Source of the DNA: Paludibaculum fermentans
GTDB taxonomy: Bacteria > Acidobacteriota > Terriglobia > Bryobacterales > Bryobacteraceae
NCBI RefSeq assembly: GCF_015277775.1
Contig: NZ_CP063849.1
Location: forward strand, 6,587,501-6,651,500
DNA: 64,000 nucleotides
Reading direction: 5' to 3'
In this document: piece after piece, positions 28,054 through 37,703 of the stretch
Numbering within the stretch: the first letter of the stretch is position 1
Layout of the letters: each line of letters opens with the position of its first letter
Notes under the pieces: generated by a model
The model's database searches: none
What the model was told of the DNA's origin: nothing
The model's input: only the letters and a program-made list of their open reading frames with translations
Program-made: the position numbers and the translations under genes

Positions 28054-28870
28054 CTCGATAGGAGACGCAAGACCCGAATCACGCTCAATAATCGCTATAG
28101 ATGAATTGACTGTTGGGGGTCACTCGTGCCGTGCTGGCGCATTGCCTGCAAACCGGCCAATATTAGTAACTCAACATGAATGGAACGGGCCTTTCGCTAC
28201 CGTGTTCGCCGGGCCGGCACGGCCAGGCGTGCCATTCTCCGCAGGTGCGACAGGACCCGGGAAAGGGGAGTTTCCTCATTCAGGCCGCGTTGACTACGTT
28301 CAACGGTCGGCGCCGCAAATCGCCACACCTCTCGCACGCCATAAGCGGAAACTGTCCAATCCGGTTCACTCTCACATCGTGCAACCACCCTCTGCCCTTC
28401 CTCTCACGCCCGGCGGGTACAGTAAGAGGATGAATCCACTCGTCAACGTGACAATGCGGATCCCGCTCGACAGAGTCTTCGGAGATCGAAGTTGCGCGCC
28501 ACGCAGCGCCAATTATTCTTAATCCATTTGAGTGAAGGTAAGGCCGGCTAGGAATACAGCACTCACTCGTACTATTGGCATTCCGATGTCATCGCTAACA
28601 ACCTGCCTGCCGCCACGCGGTACAAAGAAGGCTGAAAAGCACCCAGTGAAGATTCCGCTCGCCGCATGCCTCGAAGAGCCTTCAGGAAGCAGTATTGAGC
28701 TGACGATGCAGGGCAATCTCCCAAGCAAATAGGGGAGAACATCCGTACGTGCTAGTGCCTTCCGCTCCTCCCGGCAGCTTGTCTATCAAGCGATAAGGAA
28801 ATCATGAGGTAGACGGCTGGGTAGCGCTCAGTACCATGACCGCGTTAGCCCTCGCCGTCGCTATCAATCA
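28054..28870. other. Intergenic region of about 820 bp, no gene recognised
   Basis: It lies between the leftward wecA-like gene and the rightward beta-helix gene, so it should hold divergent promoters. Short frames up to 138 codons are open (28106-28522 plus) but have low-complexity, unfamiliar sequence and no good ribosome site. Base composition is lower in GC than in flanking chromosomal genes. No repeat, RNA or terminator stands out. Confidence 0.4.
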
Positions 28871-31492
28871 ATGATCTTAAGTAACAAGTCCAAGCCCGCC
28901 ACCGCAGTACCAGGGGGCCCTTCATTCCAGTCCATCTCAAGATGGATCTCCGGAGGTGCAATCCTTACCGCACGCATAGCCGCCCACCTTGCCGTACTTT
29001 CAGCGATCATCCTTCTTCGCGGTGCAGAGCCCTCATCAGGGCTTGTCATCAACGTGGATGGTGTCCAGCAGACACTGCAGAGCGCACTGCTGGCTTCTCG
29101 ATCCGCCGCTCCTGGCACACCTCGCACAATCGTCCTGCGTGGTGGGCGCTACTTGCTGTCAAGCCCGCTCATTCTCACGCCGCAAGACTCAAACCTCGCG
29201 ATCCAATCGGCGTCCGGAGAGCGTGCCGAACTCTGCGGCGGTCGACGAATCACCGGATGGCGTCAGGAAGGGAGCGGTCCGGTCTGGGTGGCAAGCCTGC
29301 CCGACTTGAACCACCAGCCCTGGAGGTTCCGTGTCCTCATCGTGGGTGGTCAGTTGTCAACTCGCGCCCGCCTGCCGGAGAGTGGATACTTCAAGGATCT
29401 TGGACCAGACTTCCAGGTCGGGAGTCGAATAGCGACAAGCGCCGAACTAACCACCTTGAACTACAGCGCTGCGGATCTTGGGCCATGGCTAAACCTGCAA
29501 AGCGCAGAAGTCCGCGTCTATCGCGTCTGGGATGAGTCCTTGTCCAAAGTGGCGTGGCTCAATGATGTCAATCATACAATCGGCCTCTCCACGCCGCTCC
29601 GCTTCCCACCAGGCGCTTACGGCATACATAAGTATGAAGTCCTGAATGTCAGGGAAGGCCTGCGCGCTCCCGGCCAATGGTTCCTTAACTATGCAACGAA
29701 CGAGGTTTTTTACTGGCCTAGGTCAGGCGAAGACATGACAACTACTGAGGTCTGGGCGCCAGTCACGGAAGTGCTCCTGCGTATTGAGGGAACGAATGTG
29801 CCGGTGAAGAACATCACGCTAAGCAATCTCGATTTCTCAATTACCGATGCACCTCCCAGGTCCAGTGGCTTCTCAGGGGCTGGTTATGATGGCGCTGTAA
29901 GCATGTCGGACGTGGATACAATCACCCTCTCTGGCGTTAGGATAAGACGAGTAGGCGCCAGCGGTATACAAGCAAGCAACACACAGAATATGCGTGTCCT
30001 TGCCTCGGAGTTCACTGAGACTGGGGCTTGCGCCATCTCCACGTATAACAGCAATGATCTCGAGATCGCCGACTCACGCGTTCAACTCGCCGGGCACTCG
30101 ACACCTGCCGCGGCCGGTATGGTCCTGCTGGGAGACAGGATGCATGTCCACCACAATGAGATCCGCGGGGTCCCCTATTCTGGCATCTCCGTCGGAGGGC
30201 AATCTCCACTAGTCGAATACAATCATGTCTTTAACGTAATGCAGTTGATGTCCGACGGAGCGGCCTATTATGTGGACGGAGGCCGTGCCGGTACCATCCG
30301 CAACAACTGGGCAAATGATGTTGGCGTAGGCATCGCCAGCCAGGCGCCAGCCTACTATCTGGACGAAGAGACCAGCGGCTTCTTGATTGAGCACAATGTT
30401 GCCATGGTGACGAACTGGATGCTGCACGTGCATATGGCCATCTCGAACACCGTGCACGACAACAGCTTCATCAGCTCCGGAGATGCCCGCCTGACCTTCC
30501 AGGGATCCAAGGCAACTCTCCTTACTCGGAACGTAGTCTATGCGGCTGGACAGCTGAGCTATGAGGCCGCTCCGGATGCCATTTCGTCACAGTCGGGCAG
30601 CATCCTGTTTAGTGGTACTCACAAAATGGAACTGGTTCGAGTGGATGCTAATTTCCAGAGAACTCCCCTTGACTCCACTGGAAATCTGATTGCGGATCCA
30701 GTTTTTCGAGATATGCCGCGCAATGATCTATATCTGATGCCGGCATCACCCGCCTTGGCCATTGGTGTGTCGCAACCCCTCACGCTTTCGGATGTCGGGC
30801 CGCGGACGTTGCCCACCATCGATGCACCCGCCACGCCGCCGGTGTTGTCGTATACCTTGACTCCTCAATCACTGAGCTTCGGCAATCAGCTCGTCGCGAC
30901 AACAAGCACGCCTCAGATCGCAAGACTCTCCAATACCGGCACATTGCCGATAACGATAGGGAAAGTCCAGCTGGCAGGCACAGCGCCAGGTAACTTCAAT
31001 CTGTCAACGAGTTGCCCAACCATCGTGCCAGCACGTTCTAGCTGCGATATCGCAATCACTTTCAAGCCGACGAACGCCAACCCGAGCCTGAAAAATGCAG
31101 CGCTGGACGTATACTTGACGACCCCTGCCGTGAAACTGTCGGTAGCGCTCAGCGGGGCAGGAATCGTCCCCACTTTCTCACTCTCTCCTGCGTCCTTGGT
31201 CTTTCCCTTGCAGAAGGTAGGGACAGCCAGCGCGGCTCAGGCTGTGACCATGCGTAACACGGGTAGTCTGCCAGTGACGATGACAAGTATATCCCTCACT
31301 GGCGTGGCGCCCGGCAACTTTGCCCAGTCGAATAACTGCGGTACAACACTGAAGGTTGCCTCGACTTGCACCATTAACGTCACGTTCAAGCCAACCAATG
31401 CGGCGCCAAGCGTCAAGACCGCATCCTTGACAATTAGTGCTCCAGCGCCGGCAGCTTCGCAATCTATCACTTTAAGCGGAGCCGGGAAGTAG
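28871..31492 (+). CDS. Secreted right-handed beta-helix protein with two choice-of-anchor D (Hydin-like) domains
   Basis: An 873-residue exported protein with an N-terminal hydrophobic signal (about residues 30-50, IAAHLAVLSAIILLRGA). Residues about 55-640 form a parallel beta-helix of the pectate-lyase/GH-type fold. It opens with VDGVQQTLQSALLASR and continues with coils such as ITLSNLDFSI, ITLSGVRIRRVGASGIQ and MHVHHNEIRGVPYSGISVGG. The start resembles family GH141/GH120-like helices, but I cannot place catalytic residues. Two tandem Ig-like repeats follow (about 655-765 and 765-873), each with the SFGNQLV/FPLQKVG opening and ITFKPTNA/VTFKPTNA ending. It is the only plus-strand gene in the polysaccharide locus and may act on, or be displayed with, the polymer. 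Confidence 0.75.
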   Translation: MILSNKSKPATAVPGGPSFQSISRWISGGAILTARIAAHLAVLSAIILLRGAEPSSGLVINVDGVQQTLQSALLASRSAAPGTPRTIVLRGGRYLLSSPLILTPQDSNLAIQSASGERAELCGGRRITGWRQEGSGPVWVASLPDLNHQPWRFRVLIVGGQLSTRARLPESGYFKDLGPDFQVGSRIATSAELTTLNYSAADLGPWLNLQSAEVRVYRVWDESLSKVAWLNDVNHTIGLSTPLRFPPGAYGIHKYEVLNVREGLRAPGQWFLNYATNEVFYWPRSGEDMTTTEVWAPVTEVLLRIEGTNVPVKNITLSNLDFSITDAPPRSSGFSGAGYDGAVSMSDVDTITLSGVRIRRVGASGIQASNTQNMRVLASEFTETGACAISTYNSNDLEIADSRVQLAGHSTPAAAGMVLLGDRMHVHHNEIRGVPYSGISVGGQSPLVEYNHVFNVMQLMSDGAAYYVDGGRAGTIRNNWANDVGVGIASQAPAYYLDEETSGFLIEHNVAMVTNWMLHVHMAISNTVHDNSFISSGDARLTFQGSKATLLTRNVVYAAGQLSYEAAPDAISSQSGSILFSGTHKMELVRVDANFQRTPLDSTGNLIADPVFRDMPRNDLYLMPASPALAIGVSQPLTLSDVGPRTLPTIDAPATPPVLSYTLTPQSLSFGNQLVATTSTPQIARLSNTGTLPITIGKVQLAGTAPGNFNLSTSCPTIVPARSSCDIAITFKPTNANPSLKNAALDVYLTTPAVKLSVALSGAGIVPTFSLSPASLVFPLQKVGTASAAQAVTMRNTGSLPVTMTSISLTGVAPGNFAQSNNCGTTLKVASTCTINVTFKPTNAAPSVKTASLTISAPAPAASQSITLSGAGK

Positions 31493-31624
31493 CTCTGCCG
31501 CGCATCGGCGCCAGTCGCGTCGCGCAACATTTAGGGATTTGCATATGATTGCTCCTGACGTGGCGGAATATCCATCGTGATCATGTGAGCTAGCTATATG
31601 CTCTCCTGTCATCGGGTTGCGGAG

Positions 31625-32389
31625 CTATCCGTGACTGGCATTCTCGCTGATTCGTTGTGCAATAATTCTCGCAACGAAGATCGGGCTATCCAGGTTCCTT
31701 CGCCAAAGACGCCGAGGTTCATGAGCCAGCCGAAAGGCCCATTCGAGACCCGCTCGTCGAATCCAGTAAGGCGCCCAGGGGACGGTACCGGCATGAAAGT
31801 CGAATGCCGCCCCCACGCCTACTAGGGCAGCAGCCCGAACACGCCCTACGTGGCTCTCCATCCACTTCTCCTGCCTTCCCGTCCCGAGCCCCACCCAGAC
31901 TACGTCTGGATTGGCCGCATTGATCTGTTCGACGAGGTCTGCGTCCTCCAGCGGCGTCAGTTCACGAAACGGGGGGCAGATGGTGCCACAAACATTGAGA
32001 CCGGAGAATCTCTCCCTTAGTCGTGACACCAGGGAATCGGCGACTCCCTCCCCGCCCCCATAAAAGAAATGACGCAGCCCTGCCGATCTTCCTCCATCGC
32101 AGATATCCAGCACCAATGACGGCCCAGCTACTCTCTGTATGTGCCTATGCCCGAGCAGATACCCGCCTACCGTAATGCCGACTCCGTCTGCCAGGATAAG
32201 GTCTGAACCAGTTATGGCAGAGCGGACCTGCTCTTCGCGGTGACACACTAGAACGCTGTGCGGATTGACACAGGATATGTATCCACGATGCTTCGCAATA
32301 CGCCACTGGATCAACTTCGCTAGGACCTCAGCCGGGGAGACCATGTCAATCGACACCCCCAGCATATCGACTCTTCTGTCATTTTCCAT
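31625..32389 (-). CDS. WecG/TagA/CpsF-family glycosyltransferase
   Basis: A 254-residue GT26 enzyme with the family pattern. The N-terminal motif is MLGVSIDMVSPAEVL. YISCVNPHSVLVC leads to LILADGVGITVGG (catalytic Asp region, about 66-78), followed by FFYGGGEGVADSL. The most diagnostic segment is NPDVVWVGLGTGRQEKWM (about 165-185). Family members add ManNAc(A)-like sugars to an undecaprenyl-PP-GlcNAc primer, which fits with the WecA-type enzyme of the same locus. The C-terminal amphipathic residues (RRLWRRNLDSPIF) would mediate membrane association. It is the last gene of the leftward run of glycosyl genes before the inverted beta-helix gene. Confidence 0.92.
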   Translation of the reverse strand: MENDRRVDMLGVSIDMVSPAEVLAKLIQWRIAKHRGYISCVNPHSVLVCHREEQVRSAITGSDLILADGVGITVGGYLLGHRHIQRVAGPSLVLDICDGGRSAGLRHFFYGGGEGVADSLVSRLRERFSGLNVCGTICPPFRELTPLEDADLVEQINAANPDVVWVGLGTGRQEKWMESHVGRVRAAALVGVGAAFDFHAGTVPWAPYWIRRAGLEWAFRLAHEPRRLWRRNLDSPIFVARIIAQRISENASHG

Positions 32390-32575
32390 CTAGGTTGCTC
32401 ATTTCATTCCACTTGCCTGATCGGAGTGCGCTCCTGCTTCTCAGTTGGCAATTCAAGATGTCCGCATCCTCGGTGGCTAGCCCATGCGCCACCCGGCCAG
32501 GAGTTGATCGATTGGCCTGAGGCTCCTCCGGCACATGCCGGCGACTCGCGCTGCTGGATCCCAATCGAGTTCTGC

Positions 32576-33829
32576 TCAGTGAACTTTGGCGGCCGATACG
32601 GAGTTCGCTTTTCCCTGGGAGGCTTGGCGCGCCCGCCGGTGTTCCATCGCCATCGCATAGACCCTGGAAGTGATGCGCAGGTGAGCCGCCTCCGTGTACG
32701 AACGCTCAAAGCTAATGCGCCCACAGGCGCCGAGGGATTGCGCCCGCTTATCGTCCCCCCAGAGTTGCTCGATGATGTTGGCCAATTCGGCGGCATCTCC
32801 AGGCCTCACCAGCAGACCGTTCTCCCCGTCTTGGATGATCGACGCAATCGATCCAATTTGGGACGCAACCACGGGAACGCCATGCGCGAAGGCTTCCCGT
32901 ATGACCATCGGGAACCCTTCAAACGACAGGGAAGGGACAACGAGCAGGCGTGATTTGCGAATGCGATCCTGGACATCGTCGAAAGAGAGTTGGCCGAGGA
33001 ACGTGATTGGCAGCTTGGCCTCCTCCGCATCCCGCATCAGGCTGCACAGCTCACGTCCGGAACCGATAACTTCAAGCCGAGGTGCTTTCTCTCTCATTTG
33101 CTTCCAGGCCGAAAGCAGCACTTGCACACCCTTTTCCGATGTCAACCGGCCGACAAAGATTGCTTTGGGTTCCCGAGCATCCCAAGGCAGCGGTTGGGGT
33201 GCATTCGGATAACAATTAGGTTTGACGTGGATTCGATCCGCTGGCAGGCCGCCCCTGACTAGCAAGTCACGTTGAAACTCGCTCAGTGCAATAAAGGCAT
33301 CTACGTGCCTGCACCACGTACCCAGGGCTCGATGCACGGCAATCATCGATGCCACTGGCGCTGTCGATGCCAAGCTTGACCTATAGCAGCGAAATCTGAG
33401 CGCCGAACGAACGGAGTGCTCGTCAATACAGCGCATGCATGGGGCGCCATCGCGAAAACACAGCCCATTGGCGCAAAACATTCTGGAGTTGTGCACAGTC
33501 AGGACAGTCGCGGTGGGAGTGCCTCTAGCTGCCAGGAACACCGCTGGAGAGAACTGGGGAAAGGTATTGTGAACGTGCAGTATGTTGGGGGCAGCGTTCT
33601 GGATTGTCGCTCTAACTTCGCCGACAGCGGCTGCATTCCATGTGGCGCGGATTCCAATGCCTAGCTTCCGGCATCCACTCCAGTCCGTAATATCGTCGTT
33701 GTATCGTACGATCTCCGTCACGTCCCACGGTGTCGACGTTTTGAGGATCTTGCGCTCAGTATCAAAGACTTCGTTCTCGCCCGACGGGGCCGTGGTGCAA
33801 TAGTAATTATGCAGCAATAGAACTTTCAT
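32576..33829 (-). CDS. Glycosyltransferase family 4 (GT-B) protein
   Basis: A 417-residue GT-B glycosyltransferase. The N-terminal acceptor domain includes the common SGENEVFDTE motif near residue 17 and ILHVHNTFPQFSPA (about 83). The C-terminal nucleotide-sugar domain has FVGRLTSEKGVQVLLSAW (about 222), LPITFLGQLSFDDV and the EX7E region VPSLSFEGFPMVIREAFAHG (about 305-325), whose two Glu contact the sugar-nucleotide. Sugar specificity is unknown. The gene ends 186 bp before wecG-like and begins 8 bp after the stop of the next GT4 gene, so they are cotranscribed. Confidence 0.9.
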   Translation of the reverse strand: MKVLLLHNYYCTTAPSGENEVFDTERKILKTSTPWDVTEIVRYNDDITDWSGCRKLGIGIRATWNAAAVGEVRATIQNAAPNILHVHNTFPQFSPAVFLAARGTPTATVLTVHNSRMFCANGLCFRDGAPCMRCIDEHSVRSALRFRCYRSSLASTAPVASMIAVHRALGTWCRHVDAFIALSEFQRDLLVRGGLPADRIHVKPNCYPNAPQPLPWDAREPKAIFVGRLTSEKGVQVLLSAWKQMREKAPRLEVIGSGRELCSLMRDAEEAKLPITFLGQLSFDDVQDRIRKSRLLVVPSLSFEGFPMVIREAFAHGVPVVASQIGSIASIIQDGENGLLVRPGDAAELANIIEQLWGDDKRAQSLGACGRISFERSYTEAAHLRITSRVYAMAMEHRRARQASQGKANSVSAAKVH

Positions 33830-33837
33830 ATGCCTAA

Positions 33838-35007
33838 CTACACTCCTCGGCGCTTTTGAGTCACACGTTCGATGGCTGCTGAAAACGCATCTACCATTTG
33901 CTCCTGTCCCCAGGTCGCAATTCGGCTTCGGGCATTCGCTGAGAGCTTGCCGCGTAGCGCCTGATCGTCTACAACACGCGACACTGCAGCCGCAATTGCA
34001 TGCGCATCCCTTTCGGGAACGATGAATCCGTTCTCACCGTCACGCACCAGGCCGCCATCGGCCGCGCCTACGGCATTCGTAGCAATGACCGGAACACCTT
34101 GATTGAACGCTTCGTTGACCACCAGGCCCCATGACTCTTTCCATCCGTGGCTCGTAACACTTGCGATCACGAAGACGGTCGCCGCGGCGTAGTAGCGGAC
34201 AGTATCGTACGGCGACATATAACCGGCGAATCGAACACGTTCAGCTATCTTGAGCTCTTTGGCCAGAGCTTCAATTTGCTCCCGCTCAGGGCCCGTTCCC
34301 ACTAAGACAAGGATGAGGTTGCGCGCGGTCGCCGCTTCAGCGAAGCCTCTGATCAGGTATTGCAGCCCTTTTATTTCAACAAGTCTTCCGACAGATAGAA
34401 CTATGCGGGCATCGTCCGGGATCTGAAGGGAACTTCTCAGTTCTTCAACCTCCTGCAAGCTGACCGGCCTGGAGTAAAAGGCGTTTGTCACGGCATGCTG
34501 GCTTGTGATGATGTTTTCAGATGGCACGCCATTTGCTATCAAATACCTGCTGACATGCTCGCCATAGGTGACAACGGCATCTGCGTGACGGCACACCGCG
34601 TTGTTGAGCTTTGCAAATAAACGGCTGAGTCGCGTATCTAGCACACTCCAATCGCCGGTCCAGATGATGAAAGGGTGACGGCGCGCCATGCAGGCCAATG
34701 CCACCACGGGAAGGGCGAATTTGCCATTCAGGCATTTGACTGTCACATCGCTATTGTCAAGCCATGCGATTGGTATGAGACCCGGCGCAATACGCACGCC
34801 GCCAAAGCGAAATCCTTTCAGGTATGTATATTGAAAATGCCCGCTTGCGGTTCCGTTCTCCTGCAGCCAGTTCTTCTCCCTTCCATCCGAGAACAAGACA
34901 AAGCGTGTCTGGTATCGCTGCGCTAACAACCTAAAAGTCTCAACTCGATAATGTGGTATGAAATTGGTGATAAAAGTGAGTCGAAGAGACGTCATGCTTG
35001 CATTCAT
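33838..35007 (-). CDS. Glycosyltransferase family 4 (GT-B) protein
   Basis: A 389-residue enzyme from the ATG at 35007 (MNASMTSLRLTF). An ATG at 34995 is equally possible, while the longer frame up to 35100 lacks family similarity. It has FITNFIPHYRVETFRLL near the N-terminus and FIIWTGDWSVLDTRL in the acceptor domain. The donor domain has VLSVGRLVEIKGLQYLIRGF (about 215), RVRFAGYMSPYDTVRYYAAA and the EX7E-type segment HGWKESWGLVVNEAFNQG (about 305). Substrate unknown. The 8-bp gap to the following GT4 gene suggests coupling. A 391-bp non-coding stretch separates it from the upstream deacetylase. Confidence 0.88.
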   Translation of the reverse strand: MNASMTSLRLTFITNFIPHYRVETFRLLAQRYQTRFVLFSDGREKNWLQENGTASGHFQYTYLKGFRFGGVRIAPGLIPIAWLDNSDVTVKCLNGKFALPVVALACMARRHPFIIWTGDWSVLDTRLSRLFAKLNNAVCRHADAVVTYGEHVSRYLIANGVPSENIITSQHAVTNAFYSRPVSLQEVEELRSSLQIPDDARIVLSVGRLVEIKGLQYLIRGFAEAATARNLILVLVGTGPEREQIEALAKELKIAERVRFAGYMSPYDTVRYYAAATVFVIASVTSHGWKESWGLVVNEAFNQGVPVIATNAVGAADGGLVRDGENGFIVPERDAHAIAAAVSRVVDDQALRGKLSANARSRIATWGQEQMVDAFSAAIERVTQKRRGV

Positions 35008-35398
35008 ACTCAGTAGTCCTATGGGTGTACCCTTGGTCGCTGGGTCGCACTTGCCCTCCAGTTGCGCGCGGTGCGCCGTACTTGCCAAAGACCGCGTCAA
35101 CGCCGCCAGAAAAAGACCACGGGGGGAGTGCCCTCCTGCCCGGCAGTTCCCTCATCCCCAATGCCGGCGGTGGCTCCGTCGGGCTGTCTAGGGCCGAGGA
35201 GCCCCGGGTCAGGGTGGATCCTGCCTTCGGGGCGGCTTGTCCGCAATGCTCACCGCCGCAATTGCTGCTACCAGGAGCAAGACGCCGGCACGCTGTTCGC
35301 ACGCTCGCGCCACAGTGCTAAGCAGGAATGAGATCACCTATCGTGTGAGCTGCCAGCCATGATTTGCGGCTGTAGAGTTGGTGCCTGCGGGAATAGTT
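35008..35398. other. Gap of 391 bp within the glycosyl gene run, no gene supported
   Basis: On the minus strand a 35-codon frame starting at a GTG near 35307 encodes a short hydrophobic peptide (AGVLLLVAAIAAVSIAD) with no clear ribosome site. Otherwise the stretch is GC-rich with no recognisable protein. It may be the remains of a deleted gene or hold a promoter for the two GT4 genes. Confidence 0.3.
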
Positions 35399-36148
35399 TC
35401 AACGAAGTTGATCGTAGCCAATCAAATGATGCTTCACCGCCATGGAGCGCCATTGCTGGGATGCTAACAACACATCATCTTCATGGTGATCCGGGTGGCC
35501 CGGGTGAACCATGATCTCAAGACTTCTGATCTTCTCCTTCAGGCGCGAATGAGCACTCAGAAAGGTCGGAAGATCCGTGAAGGCGTCGGTTGCTATGCCA
35601 TTGGTGCCAACCATAAGTCCTAAATGACATGCTACACGCCAGGCAAGAACGCAGTAATTATAGCAGCTGTCGAATGCGTAAACATTCTTCCCGCGTCGAA
35701 CTCGCCTGATGCCGAAGTCTTTCTGTAGTGCTCGTATAACAGGGTAGAGCTGAGGCAAGGTATGGATATGATGGTGTGAATCTAGATGGGTAGGTTGAAT
35801 CCCGCTTCGGATAACTTCTCGTATCTGGGCAGACCACTCAAGATAGACAGCGTGAACGAGCATTCGAGTTGGATAAATACGCCTGATCTTTCCATTGAAC
35901 GCGCCGTCTGCATTCAGCAATGGTTTAAGCGCCGCGTCGCTTGTAAGCGGAAAGAACTCCGTCGCATTCAGGTGCACTCCGACGGAGCTCGGTGCCCGGC
36001 GCTGAAGCTGCGAGATGGCATCGCGAAATGCCGGTGCATTTGCCATCACCGTTGTGGACGTGATTCGATTGGAATCCAGTGCTTGCAGAATGGCAGCATT
36101 GGTCTGCTCGTCCCTGCCTAGGTCATCTGCATTTACGATGATGTACAT
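35399..36148 (-). CDS. ChbG/YdjC/HpnK-family carbohydrate deacetylase
   Basis: A 249-residue TIM-barrel deacetylase. IIVNADDLGRDEQTN at the N-terminus supplies the catalytic Asp pair. GVHLNATEF (about 58), HLDSHHHIHTLPQLYPV (about 120) and EIMVHPGHPDHHED (about 212) provide metal-binding His and the catalytic His. Relatives remove N-acetyl groups from chito-oligosaccharides (ChbG) or from hopanoid glucosamine (HpnK). In this polysaccharide locus it probably deacetylates an amino sugar of the repeat unit. It starts 16 bp after the stop of the Wzy-like gene and is in the same operon. Confidence 0.9.
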   Translation of the reverse strand: MYIIVNADDLGRDEQTNAAILQALDSNRITSTTVMANAPAFRDAISQLQRRAPSSVGVHLNATEFFPLTSDAALKPLLNADGAFNGKIRRIYPTRMLVHAVYLEWSAQIREVIRSGIQPTHLDSHHHIHTLPQLYPVIRALQKDFGIRRVRRGKNVYAFDSCYNYCVLAWRVACHLGLMVGTNGIATDAFTDLPTFLSAHSRLKEKIRSLEIMVHPGHPDHHEDDVLLASQQWRSMAVKHHLIGYDQLR

Positions 36149-36164
36149 GGGAGTGTTTGTGTAG

Positions 36165-37703
36165 TCAGGTTCCAGGGCTCGTACAATGACTCGATCTGGT
36201 GATGCCCGGCTTTACTGCTGATCCACTGTTTACCTTGTTGCATCGTGGGGGAGGTGGCCAGGAGGCAACGCAGAAGCCGAAAAGTATACTGGATCCGCGC
36301 AAATCATAGGTGATATTGGCTATGCACAAACAGTAGATAACAAGAGGTAGCACTGACTCTCGAGTCATCATGCGCAAAGGGGAAACGAGTGAGCGCAAAC
36401 GAAAGCCGGCGATGACCGGAGGACCTAGTATGAACAGTGTGCCGAGGCCTCCGGTTTCCACCAGCAACTCCAGGAGTACATTGTGCGGCGAGGAGCCAAA
36501 TGGGCTCTCTATGTACGACTCGCTGCCCGGCAGTGACAATCCGTCGATGTAATAACCGCCCAGGCCATGACCTGCAACCGGCCCCTCTTTGATGCGCTGT
36601 ATTGCTGCGGTCCAGTTGACTGAGCGGTTAAGGCGTTCGGATGTAGACGCCCCGTCGTGCACCACTTGCGTCAGCAACGGGTTGTTAGTCGCCAGCCCTC
36701 CGGCCGCCACGCCAAAGATGATGAGTGTTGCGGCTCCAGCAAGGCCAATGGTTGCGCGGCTGCGGGTTGCCCTAAAGAGGACTAGCGAAACAATTGAAAT
36801 GAACAAGGCGGCAAGAGCCGCGCGCTGCCCCGCGGAACTGACGACAACGAGCGAAACTAGTGCGGTTGCTGTGAGTAGGCAGACGGCCGGTTTCGTTCGC
36901 ATACCTGGGGCCATGCCCGGCACGCTGCCGAATATCATCGCCAGGCTCCATCCTGCCAATTGCGCTATTGGGCGGGAACCAACGAAATCTCCACCGGGTG
37001 TGAGCGCCATTCCAGCCAGCCTCACCCCTCCAAAAGACAGCAGACTGGAAGGCCGAACCGCGGGCTGGGTGTAGAAGAGCACGCTTAGACAGAAGACTGA
37101 TGCGGCACATGCGATAACGGCCAGGTCGGATAGGGACATCTTGCGGCCTCTTATCATCACGGAGCCCGCAAGTGCTGAGGCTACAATTCCTAGCGCAAAC
37201 CCCGTGATCTTGTCACGTGCATATTCCGTCTGCGGACCGAATAGATAAGCTGTCAAAACAACAATGGCGACCACAGAAAGCCAGGAGAGAGCCGCAGGCT
37301 GGATCCTGAACGCAGCGCGTCGCTGGCGAGTGGACCAACTTGCCAGTAGTAATGCACCTGCCGCTCCTGCGAGTGGAGCTCCAACTGGCGGCAGATTGAA
37401 GAGCTCCAGGCCGGCCCGGAAAACATAGGGGCCGAGGAGGAATGATGCGGCTGCAAGCGTGTGGGAAGAAGCACCAACGCACGACAGCAGCACTCCTCCC
37501 ATTGCCGCCGCTGGGCCAAGGAGTCCTCCTGGCTGAGCAGCCATGTACATTACCGAGATGCCAATGGCAACCGCCTGCGCAAGCCGTGCGCCGGAAACGG
37601 TATTCCTGCGGATTGTGTGGACGCTGCGCCATGTATTGCTTGGGAGCATGGTTCGATCACCCACTACGGCGACTGTGACTCTACACTTCTCTGACGAGAT
37701 CAC
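36165..37703 (-). CDS. O-antigen polymerase/ligase-like membrane protein (second copy)
   Basis: A 512-residue protein with about 12 TMs and the Wzy_C-type periplasmic signature SVNWTAAIQRIKEGPVAGHG then SSPHNVLLELLVETGGLG (about residues 370-425). The core SSAGQRAALAALFISIVSLVLF is also typical. The GTG at 37703 overlaps the flippase 3' end by 23 bp. An in-frame ATG at 37649 would avoid the overlap; neither has a clear ribosome site. The tail (about 470-512) is hydrophilic. It is more likely the repeat-unit polymerase than the copy at 23-24 kb, because it sits between the flippase and the glycosyltransferases. Confidence 0.82.
   Translation of the reverse strand: MISSEKCRVTVAVVGDRTMLPSNTWRSVHTIRRNTVSGARLAQAVAIGISVMYMAAQPGGLLGPAAAMGGVLLSCVGASSHTLAAASFLLGPYVFRAGLELFNLPPVGAPLAGAAGALLLASWSTRQRRAAFRIQPAALSWLSVVAIVVLTAYLFGPQTEYARDKITGFALGIVASALAGSVMIRGRKMSLSDLAVIACAASVFCLSVLFYTQPAVRPSSLLSFGGVRLAGMALTPGGDFVGSRPIAQLAGWSLAMIFGSVPGMAPGMRTKPAVCLLTATALVSLVVVSSAGQRAALAALFISIVSLVLFRATRSRATIGLAGAATLIIFGVAAGGLATNNPLLTQVVHDGASTSERLNRSVNWTAAIQRIKEGPVAGHGLGGYYIDGLSLPGSESYIESPFGSSPHNVLLELLVETGGLGTLFILGPPVIAGFRLRSLVSPLRMMTRESVLPLVIYCLCIANITYDLRGSSILFGFCVASWPPPPRCNKVNSGSAVKPGITRSSHCTSPGT

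Noticed and set aside
35200-35310. Short hydrophobic 35-codon frame between the deacetylase and GT4 genes
   Set aside because: It lacks a ribosome site and similarity, and its hydrophobic run is too short to judge.
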